This document shows positions 8,829 to 16,729 of a stretch of 51,694 nt of DNA, in pieces. A program made the position numbers and the translations under genes. Under the pieces are notes generated by a model. That model ran no database searches. It was not told where the DNA came from and saw nothing but the letters and a program-made list of their open reading frames with translations. Source of the DNA: Treponema sp. UBA1793 (lineage in GTDB: Bacteria > Spirochaetota > Spirochaetia > Treponematales > Treponemataceae); the NCBI GenBank assembly GCA_002314445.1, contig DCFX01000029.1, positions 1 through 51,694 on the forward strand. Direction: 5' to 3'. The stretch's first letter is position 1. Each line of letters begins with the position of its first letter.

Positions 8829-10954
8829 GCAACACCATCCTCCCGTCGAAGACTTTCTTTTCCAAGCTCAATAATCTCTTCGACATCAAGTACAAAGCCT
8901 ATAGCACCACCTGAAAGAACAGAACCGGAACTGATTCCCTTCAGATTTTTAAAGCAGGCACCGAGATTCTTTATCACCACTTCCCGTTTTGCAAGTATTT
9001 CATCACTCATAACGGCAAACTGTTCTCCGTTCACATTTTCCACAATCGTCGCAATAGTACTTACTTCGGTCTGGGCCATATCGAATATTTCCGCGATTCT
9101 TATAATCGGAATCATCCTTCCCCTCAGATCAAGCACCTGCACCCCCGTGGCAACCAGATGAATCTGTTCATCCTTTACTTTGAGGGATTCAATAATCGAG
9201 GCAATAGGTATGATAAATATGTTGTCACCAGTACGGGTAAGCATGCCGTCGATTATCGCCGTACTGAGCGGGAAGAATAAAGAAAAAGTAGTTCCCCTGC
9301 CCGGCCTGCTCTCCGTTACAATATGTCCTTTTGCTGTCGCTACGGCTTCTTTTACAATATCCATCCCGACGCCGCGGCCCGATATAAGATTTACCGAATC
9401 GTTCGTTGAAAATCCCGATATAAATATGAGATTATTTACCGCGTTTTCGTTCATATCGGGAATGTCTCTTTCTCTGATGAGTCCTTTTGCCACCGCTTTT
9501 TTCAGGATTTTTTCCCGATCCAGTCCCCTTCCGTCGTCGCCTACCGAAATAACGATGTTGTTTCCCCTCCGTTCAGCAGCAATCCGGATCGTTCCATCCG
9601 GAGCCTTTCCCGCCTTTGCCCGTTCTTCAGAGCTCTCTATGCCGTGATCAAGCGAATTACGGATGAGGTGCATAAGCGGTTCTTCCAGAGATTCAATAAG
9701 AGTACGGTCTATCTCCAGGTCCTCTCCACAGAATTCGGTCTGTACCTGTTTTCCGACTTTCTGGGAAGTGTCCCTGATAATACGCCTTGCAGTACCGAAC
9801 AGGGTATGCACGCTTTCCGTCCTGAGCTGCATGCCTGCATATTGTAAACTTCGTGCTATCTTTCTTACCTGCGTCAGCCCTTCTGTATCGTCCTGCATCT
9901 GACCGATGCTGATTAGAAGCTCTCCTATCATATCAACAAGATAGTTCACTTTTCCTGTCTTAACCTTGATAACGGAATCCTCTGCATCATTTTTTCTTAC
10001 TGCCCGTTCGTCGTTCTTCTGTTCGTGTTCCGTTTTTTCTGCAGGGATGGCGCCTCCGGTGCTTGTATCAGGCGGCGGAGGTGGAGGTGCAGCTGACTGC
10101 ACGGATGCAGGTGTACCGGAGACGGCACTTTCTCCTGTTGTAAACTGCGCCAGCCGGGCTTTGTAATCCGCTACCGATACTGAACGGTATGCCTGGAAAT
10201 CTTCGTCCTTAAGTTTTTTGCAAAGCTCCTGGGCAATATCCAGACCTTTCAGCAATATATCGACAATATCTCTTGTTACTGAAAGTTTTCCGGAGCGCAG
10301 TAAATCAAGCAGACTTTCAGTATTATGTGCAAGCCCCCCAAGTGTTACCAGTTTAAGAAAACCACATTCCCCTTTGACCGTATGAAAAATTCTGAACAAT
10401 TCTTTGACAGCCTCGCTGTCGGACGGATCCTCTTCAAGTCCCAGAACAAGTTCCTGGGCGCGCTGAAAACGCGCCTCACAGTCGCTTATGAAAAGTTTTA
10501 ACTGATCTCTGTCAATTTCCGCAGGATTTTCCTCGGAATTCCCGGCGTCTGCCGTCTGAGATTGTGTTTCGGTTTTTGTCCCGCTTATACCGGAATCTTT
10601 TTTTTCTGCACGGCAGGCTGTTATTTTACCGGCAAGCCACTTCTCTATCTGTTCTGATTTTGTATGGTTTACAGTATCACCTGATTCAACCAGATAAAGC
10701 AGAAAATCAATCCCCTCCGAGATGCAGGACGTAAAATCCTGAAAACTGCCATGCAGCTCTTCTTTTGCTATTTCAAGAAGTTTTATACAAATCTGATGAT
10801 CTATCCCATCGGCACTGCATTCCGGCAGCAGTTTTTCAAGATTACTTACAATCTCGGATGATGTCATGACGTCACCCGGTTCATATATAATTATAAGTTT
10901 GGTGAGAACGTTAATAATCTGATTGAACGTTTTTTTTGAGTCTTGTACAGGCAA
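8825..10954 (-). CDS. cheA: CheA chemotaxis histidine kinase
   Basis: Central kinase of the array, 709 residues. Residues 1-110 form an extra helical region I do not recognise. The phosphotransfer domain follows with His191 in RIFHTVKGECGFL. A proline-rich linker (PPPPPP near 290) leads to the short dimerisation domain (about 328-395). The ATPase has N-box HLIRNSLDHGIE (about 428-439), G1 VGDDGRGLD (about 470) and G2 GRGVGMDIV (about 525). A CheW-like domain completes it. No clear P2 CheY-binding domain is visible. TTG 10954 is chosen because AGGAGG lies 6 bases before it. It is the first gene of the che operon. Confidence 0.96.
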   Translation of the reverse strand: MPVQDSKKTFNQIINVLTKLIIIYEPGDVMTSSEIVSNLEKLLPECSADGIDHQICIKLLEIAKEELHGSFQDFTSCISEGIDFLLYLVESGDTVNHTKSEQIEKWLAGKITACRAEKKDSGISGTKTETQSQTADAGNSEENPAEIDRDQLKLFISDCEARFQRAQELVLGLEEDPSDSEAVKELFRIFHTVKGECGFLKLVTLGGLAHNTESLLDLLRSGKLSVTRDIVDILLKGLDIAQELCKKLKDEDFQAYRSVSVADYKARLAQFTTGESAVSGTPASVQSAAPPPPPPDTSTGGAIPAEKTEHEQKNDERAVRKNDAEDSVIKVKTGKVNYLVDMIGELLISIGQMQDDTEGLTQVRKIARSLQYAGMQLRTESVHTLFGTARRIIRDTSQKVGKQVQTEFCGEDLEIDRTLIESLEEPLMHLIRNSLDHGIESSEERAKAGKAPDGTIRIAAERRGNNIVISVGDDGRGLDREKILKKAVAKGLIRERDIPDMNENAVNNLIFISGFSTNDSVNLISGRGVGMDIVKEAVATAKGHIVTESRPGRGTTFSLFFPLSTAIIDGMLTRTGDNIFIIPIASIIESLKVKDEQIHLVATGVQVLDLRGRMIPIIRIAEIFDMAQTEVSTIATIVENVNGEQFAVMSDEILAKREVVIKNLGACFKNLKGISSGSVLSGGAIGFVLDVEEIIELGKESLRREDGVA

Positions 10955-10976
10955 TGTATTCCTCCTTCTTCATATA

Positions 10977-11003
10977 TTATCGATTTTATAAATGATACTT
11001 TTT
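10977..11003 (-). promoter_or_regulatory. candidate sigma-28-like promoter of the che operon
   Basis: Reading the minus strand, AAAA (11003-11000), 15 bases, then ATCGATAA (10984-10977) resembles the flagellar sigma-28 pattern TAAA-N15-GCCGATAA (3 of 4 and 6 of 8 matches). The predicted start is about 16 bases before the cheA TTG and leaves room for its AGGAGG. The region is AT-rich, so a chance match is possible. Confidence 0.35.
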
Positions 11004-11071
11004 TGAACGAAGAACACACAATGATCCGGTATTAATTATTATAACGAACATTATCATGGTTTCAAGAAAAA

Positions 11072-11099
11072 CGGGGAAAAAAGCTTATAAAGTTCCCCG
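11072..11099 (-). terminator. hairpin with U tract on the minus strand
   Basis: CGGGGAA (11072-11078) and TTCCCCG (11093-11099) form a 7-bp stem. On the minus strand the stem is followed by GTTTTTC. It could end transcripts running leftward from the histidine-kinase operon before they reach cheA. The stem is short and the loop is 14 bases, so confidence is modest. Confidence 0.4.
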
Positions 11100-11133
11100 G
11101 CACCTTTTTCATATATTGTCTTTCAAAAAAAGC

Positions 11134-11164
11134 TTGACATGGAGTAAACTCCATGTTGTAACTT
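11134..11164 (+). promoter_or_regulatory. MerR-type promoter with operator between -35 and -10
   Basis: TTGACA (11134-11139) and a -10-like TAACTT (11159-11164) are separated by 19 bases, the over-long spacer typical of MerR-activated promoters. Centred in the spacer is a perfect inverted repeat: ACATGGAGT (11137-11145), AA, then ACTCCATGT (11148-11156). The pattern matches the dyads of the AdhR/NmlR subfamily. It directly precedes the MerR gene, so it is probably autoregulatory. Confidence 0.75.
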
Positions 11165-11194
11165 ATAAAAACCGGACGAAATAGAGGAAAAAAA

Positions 11195-11569
11195 ATGACA
11201 ATTGCAGAAGTTTCCAAAAAATACGATATCTCAATAGACACGCTCAGGTATTATGAACGCATAGGGCTCCTGCCTCCGGTAACCCGCGATAAAAGCGGTT
11301 TCCGTGATTTCTGCGAAACAGACTGCAACTGGGTTGAATTTATAAAATGCATGCGGAGTGCAAGCGTTTCCATTGAAGCGCTTACTGAATATGTATCGCT
11401 TTTTCAGGAAGGTGAATCGACACACGCCGCACGTAAAGTGCTCCTGGAGGAACAACTTTTGGAGCTGGACAAGCATATCGCGGAAATGCAGGCAGGCCGT
11501 GAGAAGCTTGCCTGGAAAGTGGCGCATTACGAAGATAAAATGAAAGAAACCGAAAAAAAGCTGCTGTAA
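11195..11569 (+). CDS. MerR-family transcriptional regulator, AdhR/NmlR-like
   Basis: DNA-binding activator of 124 residues. The N-terminal winged helix reads MTIAEVSKKYDISIDTLRYY, followed by ERIGLLPPVTRDKSGFRDF. A long C-terminal dimerisation helix (about 80-120) completes it. Cys52 in FIKCMRSASVS aligns with the single reactive cysteine of AdhR/NmlR regulators, which respond to aldehydes and carbonyl stress; Cys40 and Cys44 are additional. The start at 11195 follows GAGGAAA. The gene is alone on the plus strand and has its own operator-containing promoter. The likely targets, the oxidoreductase genes at 13.3-14.7 kb, are an inference from proximity. Confidence 0.9.
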   Translation: MTIAEVSKKYDISIDTLRYYERIGLLPPVTRDKSGFRDFCETDCNWVEFIKCMRSASVSIEALTEYVSLFQEGESTHAARKVLLEEQLLELDKHIAEMQAGREKLAWKVAHYEDKMKETEKKLL

Positions 11570-11605
11570 CTGCTTATCAGCACAACTCTCCGATCCGGAT
11601 AATAG

Positions 11606-12667
11606 TTATTGCAAAGGAAGCTTCACTGTAAAGATACTTCCTTTTCCGACAGTGCTTTCTACAGTGATATTCCCTCCGTGCAATTCAACAATTCTAGCGG
11701 CAACGGCAAGTCCGAGACCGTTGCCTTCAACCGTACGCGACGTATCTGCCTGATAGAATTTTTCAAAAACGTGTTTTGCCGATTCTTCACTTATACCGCA
11801 TCCAGAATCCTGAATTTTAACGACTGCGTTCTCCTGTTCAGCATACAGAAATATGCGGAGCTTTCCGCCTTCCGGTGAAAATTTTACAGCATTATCTGTA
11901 AGATTCATCCAAACCTCCGCCAGAAGTTCCCGGTTTCCTTTTATTTGAAGTTCGTCGAGATTAAGTTCCGGCTCAATGTTTTTTTCTTCCCATTTGTTCT
12001 GAAGCAGCAGAACTGTACCCCTCAGCTGTTCCGCAAGATTGTATGCAGTTGTGCCGGTAAGAATCGTCTGTGTTTCAAGGCGGGACAGATTAAGGATGTT
12101 CGACGAAAGCCGGGAGAGACTGCCGGTTTCAGCTATAATAATCTGAATATATTCCCTCCGTTGTTCTTCAGGAATATTCTGACGCTGCAGTTGTTTTGCA
12201 AATCCCTGAATCGAAACAATCGGCGTTTTAAATTCATGAGAAAAATTATTAATAAAATCGCTGCGCATCATTTCAATACTGCTCAGTTCCCGTGCAGTTT
12301 CATTGAACGCATCCGCAAGTTCGGCATATTCATTCGGTACAGGCAGATTCCCAAAATCGATTTCCGCTTTAAAATTTCCGGAAGCAAGCTGTCTGAGTGC
12401 TTTAACAGGAACAGCGAGATACCTGCGCATAATCCTCTGATAGATAAATGCGGTTATCACGGCAAGCGTTATGCCGACGAGCAGTGCAAAAATAAACGGT
12501 GCATACGGATGAATATAAAAATCTGACGGAATAAATTTTAAATGGAGAAGTACTGTGGAAATACCGGCTGCAAGTGTCATGCAGAAAAGCAGTACGATAA
12601 TATTATTAACTGAGAAAAGTAGTATGACCGTAATATTTCCGAGTGCTGATTTTGTCTTTTTCTTCAT
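11606..12667 (-). CDS. sensor histidine kinase, HAMP-type
   Basis: Membrane sensor kinase of 353 residues. Transmembrane helices lie at about 15-42 and 57-78 with only a short external loop, so it may sense the membrane or a small signal. A HAMP domain (about 79-133) follows, then the dimerisation/phospho-acceptor box FSHEFKTPI with His144. The ATPase has N-box NLTDNAVKFSPEGG, G1 DSGCGISEE and G2 GNGLGLAVAARI. The reading frame is intact. Its start overlaps the end of the response-regulator remnant by 4 bases (ATGA), the remains of a regulator-kinase operon. Because that regulator is broken, this kinase has no visible cognate output here. Confidence 0.94.
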   Translation of the reverse strand: MKKKTKSALGNITVILLFSVNNIIVLLFCMTLAAGISTVLLHLKFIPSDFYIHPYAPFIFALLVGITLAVITAFIYQRIMRRYLAVPVKALRQLASGNFKAEIDFGNLPVPNEYAELADAFNETARELSSIEMMRSDFINNFSHEFKTPIVSIQGFAKQLQRQNIPEEQRREYIQIIIAETGSLSRLSSNILNLSRLETQTILTGTTAYNLAEQLRGTVLLLQNKWEEKNIEPELNLDELQIKGNRELLAEVWMNLTDNAVKFSPEGGKLRIFLYAEQENAVVKIQDSGCGISEESAKHVFEKFYQADTSRTVEGNGLGLAVAARIVELHGGNITVESTVGKGSIFTVKLPLQ

Positions 12668-13189
12668 ATATTTTTCACTGCCTTGTATCCGAGCCCGCGT
12701 ACTGTAACAATCTCAAATTCGTTCCATGTATCGAATCTGTTCCTGAGTCTGTTTATATGCGTATTTATAGTATTGTCTGCACTTTCATTGTCCATTCCCC
12801 ATACTAAGTTTATGCTCCGTAACTATCTGCGCACGGCGGAGCAGAGCTTTTATGCGCAGAATCATTTCTTCCTCGTCTACAGGTTTCGTCATATAGTCGT
12901 CTGTACCGACAAGGAAACCATGTTTTTTCTCTTCAGGAAGCTGTTTTGCAGTAAGCATAAGGACGGGCAGCGTACTTCCTGAATCACGGAGTGTACGGGT
13001 AAGTTCATATCCGTCCAACTTCGGCATCATGATATCGGCAATAAGGAGGTCTATATGAACATTGTCCAGTACGTCGAGAGCCGCATCTCCGTCACATGCT
13101 TCGGTAACTTCGTACCCGTTTTCACTGAGAACGTTTTTCAGCAGCTTTCTCTGATTTTTATCGTCTTCCGCAATCAGTATATGAAACAT
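12664..13189 (-). pseudogene. OmpR-family response regulator with frameshifting internal deletion
   Basis: The receiver domain is intact (start ATG 13189; acidic residues around 10-12, Asp54 in IADIMMPKLDGYEL, Lys in MTKPVDEEE). The frame then stops at 12785 just after KLSMGNGQ. In another frame the end of a winged-helix effector domain is readable: WGMDNESADNT, then INRLRNRFDTW and TVRGLGYKAV, ending at 12664 in an ATGA overlap with the kinase. About 50 codons of the DNA-binding domain are missing and the join is out of frame. The junction (12792-12803) reads TATGGGGAATGG, which fits both the receiver-side and effector-side codons. That points to deletion between short direct repeats. The product would be a receiver without DNA binding. 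Confidence 0.85.
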
Positions 13190-13209
13190 TTTCACCTGCC
13201 TGTCAAAAA

Positions 13210-13248
13210 GTTTATATCCGGTTTATGCCGCGTTTATGTAAAGTTTAT
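13210..13248. repeat. four GTTTAT direct repeats at 11-bp spacing
   Basis: GTTTAT occurs at 13210, 13221, 13232 and 13243, exactly 11 bases apart each time. This is the layout of tandem OmpR/PhoP-family operators. The array lies between the divergent response-regulator remnant and the epimerase gene. On the minus strand a TATAAA (13216-13211) overlaps the proximal repeat. On the plus strand a TATTAT lies about 10 bases beyond the distal repeat. It could therefore have served both promoters. Confidence 0.75.
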
Positions 13249-13312
13249 ATTCGTTCAGTATTATAACTGCATCAGTCTGATAACTATAAACAATTTTACG
13301 GAGGTTAACAAC

Positions 13313-14347
13313 ATGAAAAACAAAATATACCTGGTAACAGGCATTGCGGGAAATCTCGGATCAAGCGTTGCAGAGAGGCTTCTTGCAGACGGAAAAAAAG
13401 TCCGCGGACTCGTCCTTAATGGAGATCCGGCTGCAACCCGCATCCCAAAGGAAGTCGACGTATTCGTAGGAGATGTAACGGACACTGAAAGCCTTGAACG
13501 ATTTTTCTCTGTTCCTGCCGATACGGACATCATCTGCATACACTGTGCTGCAATCGTTACGGTCAATCCAAATTACAGCCCGAAAGTATATGCTGTAAAT
13601 GTACAGGGAACACAGAATATTGTAACGATGTGCCTTACACATCATGCAGTAAAACTCGTGCACGTCAGCTCAACAGGTGCAATCCCCGAAATACCGGGAA
13701 ATAAACCAATAACAGAACCTGACACGTTTAATCCTGACCTTGTAACCGGATATTACGGGAAAAGCAAGACTCTCGGAAGCCTGATTGTCCTGGATGCCGT
13801 CAAGAACAGCAACCTTGATGCATCCATCGTTTTTCCGACCGGGATATGCGGGCCGGATGATTACGCATTCGGTCCTGTCGCAAGCTTTCTCATTGACTAC
13901 TGTGCAGGAAAACTCACTGCAGGCGTCGCTGGCAGTTTTAATGCGGTAGATGTCAGGGATCTTGCAGATGCCATCGTGGAGTGCACGGAAACAGGACGAA
14001 AAGGAGAAGGATACATTCTTGGCAATGAATGTGTTTCTATGGAACGGATGTTCCATATCCTTGCAGAACTTACAAATACGAAGGAAGTAACGACAATCGT
14101 TCCTGCAGGTATTGCAAAAATTATTGGAAAGGCAAGCGACATAATCGAACATATTACGAAAAGACCGCAGCGCATGACAAGTTTTGCCGTATACAACCTT
14201 ATCCGTAATAATAATTTTGACTGTTCAAAGGCCCGCGCTGAACTGAAATTCAAAACAAGGCCGTTTGATGAAACAATCAGTGACACTATTGCATGGCTTG
14301 CATGTGAAGGAAAAATCACCATTACCAAAAAAAGACAAACCGCATGA
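13313..14347 (+). CDS. NAD-dependent epimerase/dehydratase family protein
   Basis: Extended short-chain dehydrogenase/reductase of 344 residues, cytoplasmic, substrate unknown. The nucleotide-binding glycine motif TGIAGNLG is at residues 9-16. HVSSTGAIPE (about 117-126) carries the catalytic serine region, and the Tyr-x3-Lys pair is Tyr148/Lys152 in YYGKSK. The protein resembles dihydroflavonol-reductase-like members of the family. ATG 13313 is chosen because ACGGAGG lies about 8 bases upstream; a much longer upstream frame is not supported. It overlaps the next gene by 4 bases and lies just downstream of the GTTTAT array, so it may have been controlled by the now-broken response regulator. 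Confidence 0.9.
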   Translation: MKNKIYLVTGIAGNLGSSVAERLLADGKKVRGLVLNGDPAATRIPKEVDVFVGDVTDTESLERFFSVPADTDIICIHCAAIVTVNPNYSPKVYAVNVQGTQNIVTMCLTHHAVKLVHVSSTGAIPEIPGNKPITEPDTFNPDLVTGYYGKSKTLGSLIVLDAVKNSNLDASIVFPTGICGPDDYAFGPVASFLIDYCAGKLTAGVAGSFNAVDVRDLADAIVECTETGRKGEGYILGNECVSMERMFHILAELTNTKEVTTIVPAGIAKIIGKASDIIEHITKRPQRMTSFAVYNLIRNNNFDCSKARAELKFKTRPFDETISDTIAWLACEGKITITKKRQTA

Positions 14348-14715
14348 AAAAAGTCTGTGTTATTACCGGCGGCGGCAGCGGAAGGAGACTTGCTGCTGCA
14401 CGGATTCTTGTGCAGCAGGGATATTATGTCATTCTTGCCGGAAGAGCCGCAGCAAAACTTGAAAATGCCGTTCAGGAATTAAAAAACCTGGGCGGGGAAG
14501 CTGAAGCTGTCAGTTGTGATGTTTCAGACAGTTCTGCAGCAGAAGCACTTGCATATATAAAATACAATGCAATAAAACGGATGGGCAAACCGGAAGAAAT
14601 AGCGCAATTATTCGCATACCTCGTTGTCGAACGGCTCGGATATCTTACCGGAACAGATATTATCTGCGACGGCGGTTGTATAGCAGGCGGGGCTCATTCA
14701 CTGGGAAACAAATGA
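14344..14715 (+). pseudogene. short-chain dehydrogenase with large in-frame internal deletion
   Basis: 123 residues where the family usually has about 250-280. Residues 1-70 match the N-terminal Rossmann half (VCVITGGGSG, an aspartate near 59). From residue 71 (YIKYNAIKRMGKPEEIA) the sequence matches the C-terminal end, including LTGTDIICDGG. The catalytic Ser and Tyr-x3-Lys region between them is absent, so it cannot be an active dehydrogenase. The nucleotide loop also reads GSGRR where GSGxG is expected. The join keeps the frame open. The start overlaps the epimerase stop (ATGA). A stable fragment with another role cannot be excluded, but decay is the simpler reading. Confidence 0.8.
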
Positions 14716-15159
14716 AGTTTAAACCTGTAGATAAAATAATACTATCAGCAGCAGTTGTTCTGTTTTGTACAGCTGCTGCTGTCCCAGCAGAAAATGCCGG
14801 AACGAACAATCTGAAAACAATATTTTCCCTTGAAACCAGATACCTGTTATCCGGAATACAGAATAACGGCTGGGGCTTAGGATTCAGTGTCGAACAGAAA
14901 ATATTCAATTATTTTTCAATAAAAGGGACATTCCTACATACGACGTTCACTACGGATGTCGAAGGCGTAGACTGTACTTCTGTCGGCCTTTCTTTGTTTG
15001 CAAATTATTATCCGTTCGGGCGGGGTCTTGATCTGCTGTACATGGGAACCGGAAGCGGTATTGATTTTCTCAATTATTTCGAATACAGGCAATCTATCGG
15101 ACGATACCGATTACACCTCAAAGGGATGGCAGTTCGGCGTAAAAATTAAATTTTATTAA
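14712..15159 (+). pseudogene. outer-membrane beta-barrel-like protein, frameshifted near its C-terminus
   Basis: It starts at ATG 14712, overlapping the previous stop. It has a signal peptide (hydrophobic segment about residues 9-25 ending AAAVPAEN) and alternating hydrophobic and aromatic stretches such as YLLSGIQNNGWGLGFSVE and ANYYPFGRG, typical of small beta-barrels. The open frame ends at 15149 with a basic, unlike-barrel tail. In the next frame, from about 15098, the codons read SDDTDYTSKGWQFGVKIKFY and stop at 15159, giving a C-terminal aromatic residue as expected for outer-membrane proteins. A single-base insertion or equivalent near 15090-15100 would explain this. An additional internal deletion is possible because the protein is short. 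Confidence 0.65.
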
Positions 15160-15205
15160 GAAAGGCAGAAAACAGAAGATAATAAGAAGATAAAAAAGAA
15201 CGATA

Positions 15206-15234
15206 TTGCAAATAACCGCAAAATACTGGATAAT
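15206..15234 (+). promoter_or_regulatory. sigma-70-type promoter of the amino-acid ABC operon
   Basis: TTGCAA (15206-15211), 17 bases, GATAAT (15229-15234), about 33 bases before the binding-protein start. The two elements match consensus at 5 of 6 and 5 of 6 positions. Confidence 0.7.
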
Positions 15235-15266
15235 TTCCCTCTAGTCTACAAAAGGAGTAGTAATAT

Positions 15267-16028
15267 ATGAAGAAGATTCTTTCTATTTTAATTACCGCGG
15301 TTATTGCAGCCGCTGCATTTACCGGTTGTACAAAGAAAACAGGTACGGCAGAATCGGACAAAGTCTACCTTATTGCGACAGACACGACATTTGCGCCGTT
15401 CGAATTTGAAAATGCAGAAGGTAAATTTGTCGGAATTGATATGGACATTCTGGACGCTGTCGCAAAAGATCAGAATTTCAAATATAAAGTTCAGGTTCTC
15501 GGTTTCAATGCCGCAGTTCAGTCGCTCGAATCCAAACAGTCGGACGGCGTTATCGCCGGCATGAGCATTACCGATGAACGCAAAAAGAAGTTCGACTTTT
15601 CAGAGCCTTATTTCGATTCCGGCGTAGTAATGGGAGTCGGCATAAACAGCAATATCACATCGTATGACGAGCTCAAAGGAAAGAAAGTCGCCATCAAAAC
15701 AGGAACAGAAGGTTCAACATTTGCCGAATCAATCAAAGATAAATACGGTTTTGAGGTTGCATATTTTGAAGATTCCGCAAACATGTACGAAGATGTTCGT
15801 ACCGGTAACTCTGTTGCATGCTTTGAAGATTATCCGGTACTCGGATATGCCATTTCCCAAAACGTCGGCCTTAAAATCGTAACGCCGAAAGAAAAGGGAA
15901 GCTCATACGGTTTTGCTGTAAACAAAGGACTCAACACAGAACTTCTTGAAAAATTCAACAAAGGTCTTGCCGATATAAAAGAGAATGGAACGTATCAGAA
16001 AATACTTGATACGTATATCAAAAAATAA
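15267..16028 (+). CDS. polar amino-acid ABC transporter substrate-binding lipoprotein
   Basis: Solute-binding protein of the PAAT family (GlnH/FliY-like), 253 residues. A lipoprotein signal ends in lipobox FTGC with the lipidated Cys21. The family pattern is clear: DTTFAPFEFENAEGKFVGID near the mature N-terminus, GVIAGMSITDERKKKFDFSE, then the GKKVAIKTGTEGSTFAE hinge region. AAAGGAG precedes ATG 15267. It is first in a three-gene importer operon. Specificity (glutamine, histidine, cystine or other) cannot be assigned from sequence alone. Confidence 0.94.
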   Translation: MKKILSILITAVIAAAAFTGCTKKTGTAESDKVYLIATDTTFAPFEFENAEGKFVGIDMDILDAVAKDQNFKYKVQVLGFNAAVQSLESKQSDGVIAGMSITDERKKKFDFSEPYFDSGVVMGVGINSNITSYDELKGKKVAIKTGTEGSTFAESIKDKYGFEVAYFEDSANMYEDVRTGNSVACFEDYPVLGYAISQNVGLKIVTPKEKGSSYGFAVNKGLNTELLEKFNKGLADIKENGTYQKILDTYIKK

Positions 16029-16048
16029 TCTGAATAGGAATTGCTATC

Positions 16049-16729
16049 ATGAATTGGTCTGTTGTACTCATGAGGCTTCTGGAGAGTCTGCTTGTTACTG
16101 CAAAACTCACAGTTGTCTCCCTGCTGCTAGGCGCCCTGCTCGGTATGCTGTTCTGCTTTCTGGCGCTTTCCCGAAACAAAGTGCTCAACATTATTGACAA
16201 TTTATATCTCGATATAATCAGGGGAACGCCGCTCATTGTACAGGCTTTTTTCATCTATTTCGGTATTCCGCAGTTGCTGCAGACCATTATTCCGGCTTTC
16301 AGGCTTTCTCCTGATGCAGCCGGTATTATTACGCTCACACTCAATGCAGGTGCGTATATATCGGAAATATTCAGATCCGGCATAATGGCTGTGGACAAAG
16401 GGCAGATGGAAGCGGCACGCTCGCTCGGCCTCCCCCGCTCGCACGCCATGATGAAGGTTGTTATTCCGCAGGCAATACGCATCGTTATTCCGGCGCTGCT
16501 TAACCAGTTTATCATAACGCTCAAGGACACATCGATTCTTTCCGTTATTGGTATCCGTGAACTTACGCAAACCGGTAAATTAATAATAGCGACAACGTTT
16601 GAATCGTTCAAAACATGGGCACTTGTCGCAGTCATGTATCTCATTCTTATTAAATTACTCTCGATGCTTTCAAACAGAATAGAAAGGAGCCTCCGCAATG
16701 GAACAAATGGTAAAAGTCACAAATCTTAA
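16049..16729 (+). CDS. polar amino-acid ABC transporter permease
   Basis: Inner-membrane permease of 226 residues, GlnP/HisM type. Several hydrophobic helices are visible, the first at about 11-38. The family signature IIRGTPLIVQAFFIYFG and the ATPase-contact motif MEAARSLGLPRSHAMMKVVI are present. It starts 20 bases after the binding-protein gene and its 3' end overlaps the ATPase gene by 32 bases, so the three genes are co-expressed. Confidence 0.95.
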   Translation: MNWSVVLMRLLESLLVTAKLTVVSLLLGALLGMLFCFLALSRNKVLNIIDNLYLDIIRGTPLIVQAFFIYFGIPQLLQTIIPAFRLSPDAAGIITLTLNAGAYISEIFRSGIMAVDKGQMEAARSLGLPRSHAMMKVVIPQAIRIVIPALLNQFIITLKDTSILSVIGIRELTQTGKLIIATTFESFKTWALVAVMYLILIKLLSMLSNRIERSLRNGTNGKSHKS

